The notes under the pieces are model-generated. The model saw only the letters and a list, made by a program, of their open reading frames with translations, did not search any database and was not told the DNA's origin. A stretch of DNA of 64,000 nucleotides from Albifimbria verrucaria (lineage: Eukaryota; Ascomycota; Sordariomycetes; Hypocreales; Stachybotryaceae). Position 1 is the first letter of the stretch, and each line of letters begins with the position of its first letter. Positions 43,196-54,407 of the stretch are shown here, piece after piece. The stretch lies in assembly GCA_020081605.1 (NCBI GenBank), contig JAHREC010000015.1, positions 238,370 through 302,369 of the forward strand, read 5' to 3'. The position numbers were made by a program, and so were the translations under genes.

Positions 43196-44885
43196 CCACT
43201 GTACCCATTATCATCAACTACCCTTAGGTGACTTGAGGAGGCGTTGCTTATCGCATACGAAGTCAAGGCAGAAGATTATCTCCTATTTTCTTGCTTATAA
43301 GTTATTCCATCCAATGCTTGTGCCTGTATTTATTTCTACTCTTTAGTATAATTACGATCTCTATGTTTTGAACTCGCTCGTTGTCTACTATGGCTGGGAC
43401 TCATACCATATGAGTGAATAGGCAGATAACCGCACTCGTCTCTTTCTTCAAGCTGGACCAGAATCCACCCTCCATCCTTTAAAATCAATAGTACCAATAC
43501 GGAAAACATTTGCATTCTTGTTCATTGGTATCCAGAACCAAACTCGGAAGAAGCAATGCCGCCAGCTCGATCTTCGGTCTCCCCTGTGAACATGATATTT
43601 TCACTATATGCTTAGCAGCGCACCATACGTTACGAAACAGAGTCCTTAGTCAAACCCTAACATGAGGTTCATGGTCACCATAACTTTTGAATACACAACC
43701 TGTGTATAATCATATGGTAGGTAGGTTCATTAAATAATCATTGGTCAGATCCATGACTCTATTTCATGTCTAACCGCGCAGGTAATCTATATTTGGTCCT
43801 TTGCTTTGTGGTGGTGCCGCTCATATTGAACAGCTAGCCGAATAACATTCGAGGTTTCATAGATACAGCGGAACTTTGACCAGCGGTGAGATTGTAGAAT
43901 ACGTATGATACTCATTCCCCAACGGGCAGAAAAATAGGACCAATGCTCTTGTTCCCCAACTATTCGACACCCAGACCATCGCTTCAATTGAGGGCACATG
44001 TGTGAAGCATATGCCTGCCTGTCTGCAAGTAGCTGCATTGCATTTCTGGCGTCCTGACTCGTCCAGTTGATTAAACACATGTTTTAGAATGTGCGAGTGC
44101 TTAAAACGAGGAAACTTATAGCTTTTATTGGGTCGACGCATCTGTTACAGAACCATTTTGATATGAATGGTGCACTCGTGTCCACAAATGTGCAGAGGAT
44201 GCAATTAGATACCACGCATAGACTTGGTCCAACTAAACCCGTGAAGACTACTAGCTTCAGGAGGCAACTAAATTCTAGCTATATTCAGTATGAAAGCCAA
44301 AGACGTCTCACGATGATGAGATGCTCGGTGGCCGACAAAGATGTAGCAGGGGTTTAGTATGTCCAGTTAACCGCCTCACACCAGAGGACGTATACTTGCC
44401 CGTTATCTGTGCAGTGTATGACCCCAAAATTCTCATGATAAAGGTTTAGACTCAGGTGGTTATCACTAATTGTCTTACAAACCATTCAATCAACTGAGAC
44501 AAATCGAACCTTGGGCGTTGGTGATTTCAGCTTGGGAAGGGTTGCAGACCCTCGAACAGGTACCAGCCGCCGTTCTCATCCGGTTACCTAATAGTAGTTT
44601 GAGAGTTGCACACTTTATCAGCTGTCCATGCCTTAGCCTATGGTGGTACTTAGCATGTTTCGGTGTTAAGTCACAAACGTATCACAAGTGTGTATGTTTA
44701 CTCCTTTCCTCTCATATTCGCGTTGGTTATTGGTTCTTGCTCTCCTGAGGCGTCTGGTTCTGGTACTCTATATCATTTTTGTGGAGGACAGGTATGATAT
44801 TACGTAAATCCGACGACCCCATTTGATACCCATAAAGTACCCACATGCTCTCCAATCATATGTGTGCAGTGACCTGCCTAGGTCT
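43196..44885. other. Stretch without a recognisable gene
   Basis: Frames at 43,787-44,141 (minus) and 44,091-44,357 (plus) overlap and show no motif. The block CTGAGACAAATC occurs at 44,497 and again at 44,921, hinting at a small duplication leading into segment A. Confidence 0.35.
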
Positions 44886-44889
44886 CAGT

Positions 44890-45265
44890 CCCTTTCTGTC
44901 TCAGGAATTCCAAACAGCTGAGACAAATCCAAGCCAGTGGCGCTCAAACCAGCACACACATCTCCACCCCTTCTCGTCCTATTGGATAACCGGACTGGAT
45001 TCCGATGACCGAAATTTCTCGAGAAATCATGGGACAAAATTGCATATTTCCGCTCGCCCCCGCTGAACGGCCGTGGCCTCAACATCTGATCGCATCATGC
45101 GTGCCACTTTACTAAGTCAGTCTTACCTCGCCTCCGACTATAAGCAAATGGTTCCCGCTTCTTATGTGATCACACCTTGGCCAGCGTTCTTTCTGCATGC
45201 GTTGTTGAAAGACTGCCCTGACCCGCACCCATTCAGGGTTACCTACTATTTGGATATGGATTCCC
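44890..45265 (+). repeat. Dispersed segment A, copy 2
   Basis: It matches 33,907-34,300 on the opposite strand. Here it is fused at about 45,262 to family B. Traces of protein (NHGTKLHISAR, LLKDCPDPHPFRVTYY) suggest a decayed gene. Confidence 0.7.
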
Positions 45266-46110
45266 AAGCCTCTCAGATCAATGGAGAACCCGATTCTCAA
45301 TCCCCGAGAGGCACTTTCCTACTCGGAGCCAGCTCTACGGTAGTCTCAAGCACATCGTCTAGGACGTCAATACAGCTAATCTAAGCAAAGTTGCCATGCA
45401 ACTGCCACTTCATCTAGTCCATCCAACATGGCGTAGGCTCAAAGGCGCATTCTTCTGAGAGGGCATCCCGTCAGCGGGAACAGATCCCTCTCCAGCCCAA
45501 AACTCTCTTACACGGGTAAAACTAAGTAGCTTTCCACACCCTGAGGCAGGAAAGTCATGTCCTCCAAGATCGCCAGTAGCTACGGCCAAGGCCGCGCATC
45601 CTTGGGGAAAACCCTCGCAGGAGAAAACCCCAAGACTGCCAGAACGCTACTTTGCAGAAGAAATGATAGCTTCCTTCCATTGTCTTCAGGCAAACTCTGT
45701 ACCATTTTGACCCAGCGGTTTGTGTTTGTATTGTCTCGAGGTAGTGAGACGAATTGTTGAGCCCAGTAGTATTCCAGGCGGCAGTCAAAGCTACGGAAGA
45801 AAGAAGTTACCTGGGCAGTACATAACTGCAGAGGTCGGTCGCGTAGCTTGTGGCTATGAAAGGCAAGGGGTATTAGACCCCGTACGTCGAGGGCGTCGAG
45901 GGTGTCGAGGGCCTAAGAAGTCGGGCAGTCGGTGGCTGCCTCTTTCGTCTGGACAGTCGAAGTTGCAGAGGTCGGTCAGGGCAACGTAGAAATGCAAGGA
46001 AAGTCGAGGTTCAAGAGAGCCAGAAGCGTCAGACAGGAGAAATCGCCCGAAGGCGATGTCAAGAGCTTGCGAAGCTCAATGTTTTTCGGGGATTTTGACG
46101 ATCGAGGGTT
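45250..46110 (-). repeat. Dispersed repeat family B, copy 2
   Basis: It matches 12,220-13,290 in inverted orientation. This copy lacks about 200 bases of the GACCGACCTCTGCAG-rich part and its ORF is broken by stops. The boundary with segment A falls after GATCTGAGAGGC, exactly where the similarity to the 13-kb copy also ends. Confidence 0.75.
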
Positions 46111-46370
46111 CTATACCAGAGGTATGGGGTAGGTAAATAATCTGGATTATTGTCAGATACTATTTCAACTTGAAGCAATAATTACGTAGTTGTCACTGGT
46201 CGGTGACTTACTACTAGGAACTCGAACAAAGGTAGCTCGGTGACTTTATGCTATCGATGGCTGGTAGTCTTCTAACTAGTAAACCGGGAGAAGACTCCTA
46301 TCTATATACACCTAGTTCGTGCTGTGAGTCGAATGAGGTCGAACCGACTTCGTTCGTCTTGTAGCTGAGT

Positions 46371-46397
46371 TAAGTCGAACCAACACTGTTCGACTTA
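46371..46397. repeat. Perfect inverted repeat, 10-base arms
   Basis: TAAGTCGAAC, a 7-base spacer, and GTTCGACTTA. The neighbourhood repeats GTCGAA several more times. It may be the end of an old element; no further evidence. Confidence 0.5.
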
Positions 46398-46513
46398 CTT
46401 CCTATTCGTCCCGTTCTCTGGGTTTACCGGCCCAGCCCCACAATTTTACATTCAACTTACCTGCACATTGCCCCTTCCGCCCCGGCCCTGGTCATGCTAT
46501 GGTTTTCTGACTC

Positions 46514-47138
46514 TTGGTTCGTCGTTCTACGACACTCGCCTACTCCATTGCTTACCGCATACGTGTTAAGCTTTGTACATTGTATTTCGTGATACAAGCT
46601 GCCACACCGCGCGCATCGCGCAGGAAGGGTACACTTTCGACATTCCAAACCGTCTGTTTGTGGAGAGGAAAGATATGGAATTGGTTGTGTATCAGCGTCT
46701 GGAAACGGAAAGTCTTTAAGGTCGTCTTGATTTCGCCAAATATCTGGATCTCGACGAAGAGACGAACCCAAGCCCATACTACTCCACTGTTACGTCTTAC
46801 TGCACCTTGGTCCTCTTCGGTTCCCATCAACTGCTTCACGACGAGAGGTGGAAGCTTCTCGACTGCGATCTGCCCATCATGGCAATGGATCGTCGGCAAG
46901 AATACGCAGTCAAGACTGTGGGCTATATCAGAACAATGATTGGCCAAGCTGGTCTGCCTGTCGTGACACTTCTTCCAGTCATTGTTTCTACGGGTTTCGA
47001 GATAAAATCAGAGTAAGAACGGGGACGTATTCTAAGCCTATTGGATCTATATGGAAATTATTCCTACGGTTGGTCGGACAACTCCCAAACATATCTCATG
47101 TACGCATGGCACAGGATCAAACCGTTCAAGTTGCATGA
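46514..47138 (+). other. Plus-strand frames, unrecognised
   Basis: Protein-like stretches (PNRLFVERKDMELVVYQRLE; later HDERWKLLDCDLPIMAMDRR and YAVKTVGYIRTMIGQAGLPV) lie in two frames and may be one gene broken at about 46,710. I do not recognise the family. Confidence 0.3.
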
Positions 47139-47139
47139 A

Positions 47140-48120
47140 TGACAAGAGAAGTACGGAGGAATAGAGGGTATTTGTTTACTAGGACGTTACACCGTCTTCT
47201 CTTTCTAGATATAGACTTCCTTGTTCGACGATTCGCTATAGTGTGATACTTTTCCAATCCCGAAGTCGAACTGGCATTAACAGGCCAGATGGTTGTAATA
47301 CATTTGCTTTGATTTTGACCAGGACATTATCGGCACGGCCTGTAATGTGAGGAACAAATAGAATGGTAGTCAAAAATCTCGGCATTGATGCATGCACATA
47401 TAGCTTTCAGATCTCAAACCCTACGCTACATGCCTTGCGAGGCAAAATACTACATTTGATCCAGTATTCTTATCGTGCAAAGCCATGCTAGGTGATCCAG
47501 TAGGGTTCAGCCGATGATGCGGCCCTTTCAGTACGATCCCTGCAGGGTCTACCTGCAGCGCATCTTTTCGGAGATTCTGCCACTCAAACCTGGCCTATAG
47601 ACAGGTTTGAGCCACTGTGCTTGTTACTGAATCTCCATGAATCTCTAGGCATTTTTCCCACAAGGGCTTTCCTTAGAGAGGGTTTTAGGGCCCTATAGAG
47701 GGGTATAGGAACCTAAGGTCGCTAGGACAATAAGCATGTTTGTGAGGATAGCCTTGTAGCAATATATGCTATTGCGAACCCCTTTAGGAGAAATCCCTCT
47801 ATAAACTCCAAGACAAAGAAAGAAAAAGAAACGCAACCTACTCAAGATTTATATCCAGGCTCAGTCGTTACACTTTGTTCCTGTGTCTGAGGCTCTAGAC
47901 ATTAGATCTCCATACTGAATCTCTTTACGATAGCTATATTCTCATTTAACCTCTTGAGTACGGGTCATGTTAATAAATACTCAATCTTGAAATTCTTACT
48001 AATAACATAAGCAAGACAGGCCTCAATTTATTTTTAAAGCCGCATCTCACAGCCTCCAACCAAAATACCGGTATACCCCGCTCACTGCTATCAACCCTGC
48101 AACCTAAACACCTACAATAG
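47140..48120. other. Gene-free stretch upstream of the HET gene
   Basis: It holds a hairpin at 47,583-47,611 and a short G/A-rich direct-repeat zone (47,650-47,720). The last 150 bases before 48,124 (CAACC, CACCTACAAT) resemble a fungal 5' leader. Confidence 0.4.
47583..47611. repeat. Perfect inverted repeat, 10-base arms
   Basis: CTCAAACCTG, a 9-base spacer, and CAGGTTTGAG. No T-run or gene end is next to it that would make it a terminator. Confidence 0.5.
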
Positions 48121-48123
48121 CAA

Positions 48124-50413
48124 ATGTCTAATATAGACTTTTACAAGTCTACTCCCTGTCAGGCGACCCGAAAGCAATCAGGGTACTGAGACTGGAGCCA
48201 TCTCAGCAACTTGAAGATCCGCTCAGGGGCACACTCCAGGTGGTTTCCCTTAGCTGCCTAGTCAAGGGTCAGCTGCCCGTGTACAGCGCTTTGTCATATG
48301 TCTGGGGTGACTTCGCGTTATATAGAGACTTTCTATGCTGTGCTTCTGCGCAGCTACCGATTTCTCGGAATTGCCGTGATGGCCTCCGCAAACTTCGTTC
48401 GCTTTACGGAGGCCTCACCATATGGGTTGATGCCATATGCATCGATCAGAGCAATGTCCGTGAGAAGATCCAGCAAGTCAAGCTCATGGGCCAGGTTTAC
48501 ACGTGGGCCGATGTTGTCTACATATGGCTCGGGCCTGGAACGAAGTCCATCTCCAGGATCATCGACCTTATCAAGACGGCAGCAAAAAGAATTATTTACC
48601 ACTGATTCGGATACGGGCAGGCCAGATGCGACGGCGGCCTACTCTGTTTGATAAAGCTACAGTCTTAGCAATCCTCGATCTTCTCTATGCGTCATGGCTT
48701 GGGTTCAAGTCCACACCACTCAGTTTTCCGGGTGGTTTTGAAGATTTTCTTGGGCAGGAATGGTTCCTCCGAGCCTGGACCTTCCAAGAAGCACTTCTCT
48801 CTAGCCACTCCGTCGTTGTCACGCAATCTGAGACTCTTGGTTGGGACACCCTTGTGCAAGGCATAGCTGCCTTACATTACTTATCCAGAGCCAAAAGAGA
48901 TCATATCTATGGTAATGGGAACATCCATCACTACAATATATACGGGCGGGATTCTCATCGTCAGGCGCATGATATAAGCAAATTGAAGTTTCGCAAGATG
49001 CCCGCTGCTTTTTATTCATTGCATCGCCTGACTATGTCATGGATGAGGATGACCAGACCCACGCTCGCGAAGCCGGGCCAAGAAAGTCAGCTGCTTCCTT
49101 GCACACAGTCAGCACATGAGAGTCAAAAGTCATATGCGAAGCTCTTCCACACACGACTACTTCGCTTCCCCGGGACCTTTCTATTGCTTCTTTTTCTGAT
49201 TTTTCTAGCCATGTTGCCTGTTTTGTGGATCTTGAGGGACTTAGGTATCAACGACGACGGTTGGTTCATCTTGGTTCTAATGGCAATTGAAGTACCGTCT
49301 GTGGCATTCGCCATGTTTTACTCAATGTCCGTTGACAGCTCGCTGGAGTTCGCGGAGTATCTGTACGAGGAAACTTACGATACGGACCACATAAGAGACT
49401 TCATGCTTGAGGAAATATTCTCATCTCTGCGTGAAAGGAAGGCAAAGTTACCCCACGACAGGTCGTATGCGCTCTATGGTATCTTACAGAGAGTGGGGCT
49501 GCAGCTCGCCGAACCTGACTACAACAAGTCGCCAGGCCGTGTTTACTATGAGCTGATGCTGGATCTCTTGCGATGGTCTCCCAAAGCACTTATCCTGCTG
49601 ATTGACGCTGGCGTGGATAGCAAACACGAGAATCAGCTGGGCGGCGTACCATCTTGGGTTCCCAACTGGAATAACATACCACCGAAACCGACGATTTCGG
49701 CGGACTATTTCCTTCATGCATCCAACAGGACCTTAGATGCGACGCCTAATTCTCGACCGCAATGTGAATTTGATACAAGTTACTCTAAACTTACCATAAG
49801 GGGCATTTGGAAGGGCCGCGTATCTCATTGCACTTTGGGGTTCTCGCCGCTTGACCCGTCCTTGGCGACTGCCGAACATGTCAGCGCCCTAGAGCCTGTC
49901 CTGCCGTCTCTGGACATACTGGTAGAACTCGTGACTACAGTTCGATCTACTCCTCGAGCGGTGACTCCTTTGGCGGCAACCTCACATCTTGAAACGCCTC
50001 CTGTTGCCGCCGAGCCCGGCTACGTGCCCCAAATTCAAGTAAACACGACCTTTGTTAGAGAAAGGGATTCGAGAGATGCGATAGATCTATATTTCGTCTT
50101 TCATCAATCCTTTGTACTTGATGAGGAAGGGTTGCAATTAGAAAAAATGAAAAAACTGATCAGGATTCTCGCAGGGGAGGAAAGTTGGGGCCCTATACGC
50201 CTTCAGTCCGCACGGAAAGCCGAGGATGTTGCATACACTCTGTTTCAGGACAAAGAAACGCTAGCTTACTTCCTGGAGCTAGTCAACGACTTTGCCAGAA
50301 ATGATCGCCGCTTTTTCTCACGTCTGACAACTTTTTGGGCTGTGGCTCCAAGGAAGTGGCTCGTGATGATAGAGTCTTCCTTGCGGCAGGTATACCAGCC
50401 CCATTGGTGCTGA
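48124..50413 (+). pseudogene. HET-domain protein with two membrane helices, two frame breaks
   Basis: The ATG at 48,124 opens MSNIDFYKSTP. After a missing base at a CCC run (48,154-48,156) the frame gives the three HET blocks: YSALSYVWGD, LTIWVDAICIDQSNVREK and VYTWADVVYIWLG. A second shift at a run of five A (48,584-48,588) leads into the long frame to 50,413, with FLRAWTFQEA, two hydrophobic helices (FLLLLFLIFLAMLPVLWIL and a second near WFILVLMAIEVPS), DRSYALYGIL and GVPSWVPNW, all usual in HET proteins. HET proteins trigger cell death when unlike hyphae fuse. Both breaks are at mononucleotide runs and the rest is open, so the gene may be intact in reality. Confidence 0.85.
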
Positions 50414-52828
50414 GACGCGGGGATCTAAACATGAAAATGAGTATCGCCTGGTATGTTCGGCTTATGTTTTAGGATGGATGCATGGAGACGCATACTCTCC
50501 TAAAACTCATGAAAAGGTCACGCTAGTATAGTTTGTATTTGTACCTCTTGTGTCTCTGTAAGTGCTCAAGAACAGCCACGCAGATTGATTTTACATACAC
50601 TTGATACAAAGTAAAGTAGGCATTGAGTTATGTGACTTCTCGGTTCTCAATCAGATGGTCTCATCTACTAACCCTACTCACGGCATCGAGTTCAACCGCG
50701 AGAGATGCTCCACTAGTTGATGTTGGTAGGCTTTCATGTTCTGGAATACTACTCTAACTCCAATCGTTACAACCTCAAGCTCAGGCGCGGAGATCTCGTC
50801 GAAATCATCCCTACATTATGCACGTACAGCTAGGATTACATCTCCTATTCCATCCAACTGCGTAGTAGTTCTCCACAATTTTCATGCATCCCAAAGACTG
50901 AAATACAGCGTCACCACTCCGATGCTCAAGGAAACAACTTGATCGAGCTCTGTTACGAAGCTTAAGCTATTTGGGATAATGAAGATGGTCTTGGATAACG
51001 AAGACTTGCGTGACATAAGTGGCGTCCCTACCCATGAGCCATTCGCATTTAACGACATGGCAAGTGAAACAATGACAGCATTAAACATCGCAAAAAAGCA
51101 GAAAGTGGTATCACTCGCGCCAATGAGGGAAAGTTCTGGAATGTGACGGAAGACCATTCATATGTCAAGACTTGGAACGCCCAAGAACCAAGTGTCCGGC
51201 GAGAGCGCCTCTCGCTGCTCTTGAATGGCCTTCGAGCAATCCATAAGCCCGCGAACGAGAGGTTTAACACCGAAAGTGTAATTACTATAGCGGCAATGAG
51301 TGTTCCTGCTAAGTCGAAAAAGAGATACGGCCGACTGAAGTGGCTGACTGATGTTGGCACTTGGTCCATATATATTATCGGTCCCCAATGCCTGTATAGC
51401 AAGAGGACCAATTGGGCGGACCAGGTGAAGAGGCTGGCAACAACTACACAAGTCGCCCACTTCCAATGGCCACTATAAGCTATTTAGAAAGCTAATTGCC
51501 ACCAGTTTAGTCTGATACAATATACCAGAAAAATCACTATTGCCGCATATCCTGCATTGCTATATTCAAATATCGTGGCTTGGTCGAAGTTTCTTTATAT
51601 CTGGCTGCGATTCGTCTGTATTTTCTATTGCTGATATGCTTACTAACATTCCTTCACCATCGTCCTATTCGTATCGGTAGATTCTGTTTTATCCGTATAT
51701 GATTCAAGAACCGGGATCTATATATATTGCAGTTTAGACAAGGGCTCCACCGAGCACGGCTCCAAACGCCCTAGAAGTTAGAGCCTTAAACAACCCTTAA
51801 AATCAGGGCTTTTGCAACAGCTGGCGATGACCCGTTGGCCAAGCATGGTCACAAGGTCCCGGTGAGCAAAGACACCAGAGCCCTCAGGGCCCTCAGGGCC
51901 CTCAATGCCCTTGAAGTCAGGAGCTCTCACAACACTAGGTGATGATGTCCTTAAAAATAGGCCTCACACCAAAAGCGGAGGTAACAGCGGGTTCATATAG
52001 GTACGATGGTTAGGTAAGATCATCTGACATGTAATATAACCCTTTATGAAGAGACAATCCTGGGACTTCTATCATAAGCGAAGTTCTTAGGTACCCGCAC
52101 AATCTTGCAGCTTCTCCTTTGGTCTCATGCACCTCGTTGGGTTGACTTCTTTGTAGTTGTACTTTGAAAAACATTTACATATAAATTGCTTAGCACACAG
52201 AGTTATTGATTTATCGCCCAAATGTGCAATTCGATGAAGGTGAACCGAGGAATGGATGATTTTCAAGCTCTTCGTAACATGAATTTAACTGTCGATGAAA
52301 ATGAGTTGCTTTCTAAACATATTAGCCGTGGCGTGCGGTGCCTTAATGCGTCCTTATTCTATTTCGAACTAGATACTGTTTGATCGATCTGGGAGTTGGC
52401 CTGAGTGATGCTCTGCACAAATCTGTGCACAATGAGGAAGACTTGTGATCAGTCTAAGTGTTAGTGTATTTGAAAAGCACACACTTGGTCAAGCAAGGTA
52501 TTCATTTTTTCTTTCTTTCTAACATTGGCTAGATACAGAATTATGGGGAATTCGCACCAGTGCACGACGGCAAAGTATATACTCACAGCTTAACTGACAG
52601 CAGCAGTGCACGGCTGAACTGGTTACATCTATTTCGACCGGGGATGCTTCTGCCACAAGCCACCCGCATGCCCCGCTCTTAAATGGATACGGTTTTTACG
52701 GCTCGGTGTTCTGATCCTTGGTCTGCATCGGATATAATAACGTACATGCATAGCGAGTCGATCGAAAATCTCAACCCTCAAGATAGATACCTTTATGAAA
52801 ACACAATGAACCATTAGATCAATCGAAA
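50414..52828. other. Stretch with one unrecognised ORF (51,143-51,478, plus)
   Basis: A 111-codon frame (begins with GTG, no ATG; contains HSYVKTWNAQEPSVRRERLS and FNTESVITIAAMSVPAKSKK) shows no known motif. A short repeat of CCCTCAGGGC lies at 51,889-51,911. The remainder (51,500-52,828) holds nothing recognisable. Confidence 0.35.
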
Positions 52829-53008
52829 CTAATCGCTATACTCTTGCCTAGAGACCTCCACCTCTGCCTTGCATGTTAGTGCATTATGCCTGGGCTTGCC
52901 GCACACACCACAGCGCCTTTGGGTAGATTGACCCGACCATCCTTGACCACCTCGCCTCGACGATTCAGCTACTACTTGCGTATCAACATCCATCTGATCA
53001 TTACTCAT
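52829..53008 (-). mobile_element. Pogo-like transposase C-terminus, solo zinc-knuckle ORF of 59 residues
   Basis: The ATG at 53,008 opens an intact 59-residue frame: MSNDQMDVDTQVVAESSRRG, then RRCGVCGKPRHNALTC. It matches the end of the transposase at 40,150-40,270 (AESSRRGGQG, RRCGICGKPRHNVRTC). Nothing of the catalytic domain remains next to it. It is most likely the 3' stump of another copy. Confidence 0.75.
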
Positions 53009-53009
53009 C

Positions 53010-53936
53010 GTTTCAGTACATAGAGCAACATCTAAATGCCACTATAATCTATAATACTATAATGTAGCTGTATGTAGTGAGGGGAAATACTGATGCCGCT
53101 ATCATCACCTGGTTTGTTAGATTCTCAATGTATCTTGTATCTTATCCGGTTCTGGTTGGTTAATTTAGTGGTTCGCTACATATCCTGCAGCTTCACGGAC
53201 TCAGGGAGATAGAATGCATCAGTTATAGTCTCGAACATGCCGGAGTCACCTGGGAGAAGAGGTATAAGGTATCTTGATTCACAATGCGCACTATGTCTTC
53301 CCACTTTGCTCAGCCGCTCATACACGCTTTGCCATTATGGGCATATGCTCATCAAATTTGTGGCCATTAATCCATCGGCTATGGATTTGTCGATATTCAA
53401 GACAGAGTCATCAAAGTAAGCTGCAACTTTGACCAGAGGACGAGAGGAAATGCAAGTGGGAAGATGGCTCAGTATTGGACTTTTGACGTTGCTTTCAAAC
53501 AAAACAAACATTTCGCATCGCACCGGTAGACATTTTTTTGAAAGTGAAAAGCCATGGATCTTGGTCGCTTGAATTGCAAAGAACCTGAACGCACGTTTGA
53601 CATAGTCAATGCTGGCAAGGGAGGCGGTATCGAGGCCTGCGTCTCAGACACGCAAAGCACGTCTCTTCTGACGACTAGAGGGTCCATGACTTACACAGAG
53701 CTTGAGCCATTGTCGCTTGTGCCCGATCTGGCCACTTATTCAGGCAAGAACAGGAATGGTGGCAATAGTGGCTGGCCCCGGTTAAGGAACCACTGACCCT
53801 AGCAGGGTTTCGGTAAGGGACAATCCCGGACTTATTACACAGATCAGGAAAACCAGCTGGAGTATTTATTGCTAGACTCTCGGGTTTTAGAGTTGGAAGG
53901 TGATTGATCATGTCGAACCCATCATGCATCTGGAGT
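53010..53936. other. Stretch without a recognisable gene
   Basis: Overlapping frames on both strands (53,469-53,929) show no motif. The region may hold the 3' end of the CHAT-like relic. Confidence 0.35.
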
Positions 53937-54407
53937 TTAGTAGCTTAGACGATCGAATAAAACGGGAAAAGTCGGGTCTCGGGTTCTCCATGCAGACTGA
54001 CTTGGTATATACCTTTTAAAATTTTCATCTAGTGCAATCTTAGGCACGCACTCACTTAGTCTCAGTCTCCCAGTACAATACCCTAAATACCGCCCCAACA
54101 CCTCAAAATGAACAAACTGCGCCCAGAACAACGGCATCGTCATGTTCGTTTTCCGCACCTCGCGTACCGCTTCGCGGAGCGCCGACGCGACCTTCTGGTT
54201 GCTCTCGATGCCTGTCGCATCCTCCAACAGCGATGGATAGAATCCACCAGCCACATTCACACAAGCGTTGTCGATGGATGGCCAAAGACAACCGATCAAA
54301 TGGGCGGCATCGTATCTAGTAGTCCTATAATCATGACTTTCCCAGAGTAACATCCAAAGGCCATCATTGTCGCTGACTGTGTGGCTAGAGGCGATACTGC
54401 CGAACAA
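53937..54407 (-). pseudogene. CHAT-domain C-terminal relic
   Basis: AAHLIGCLWPSIDNACVNVA followed by GFYPSLL, and later ASALREAVREVRKT and PLFWAQFVHF, reproduce the end of the caspase-like CHAT domain (HVIGxLWxVxD ... FYxxLL ... ALHxAVRxLR ... PxxWAxFxHxG). The catalytic His and Cys regions upstream are not found. The frame stays open to 53,937 with unrelated sequence. It abuts the 3' end of the NACHT-WD40 gene on the same strand, and the frames overlap at 54,296-54,407. Fungal CHAT proteins are proteases that can act in cell death next to NLR receptors. Confidence 0.65.

Noticed and set aside
45250..46110. An LTR retrotransposon copy
   Set aside because: No reverse transcriptase, integrase, primer-binding site or direct terminal repeat is visible; left unclassified.
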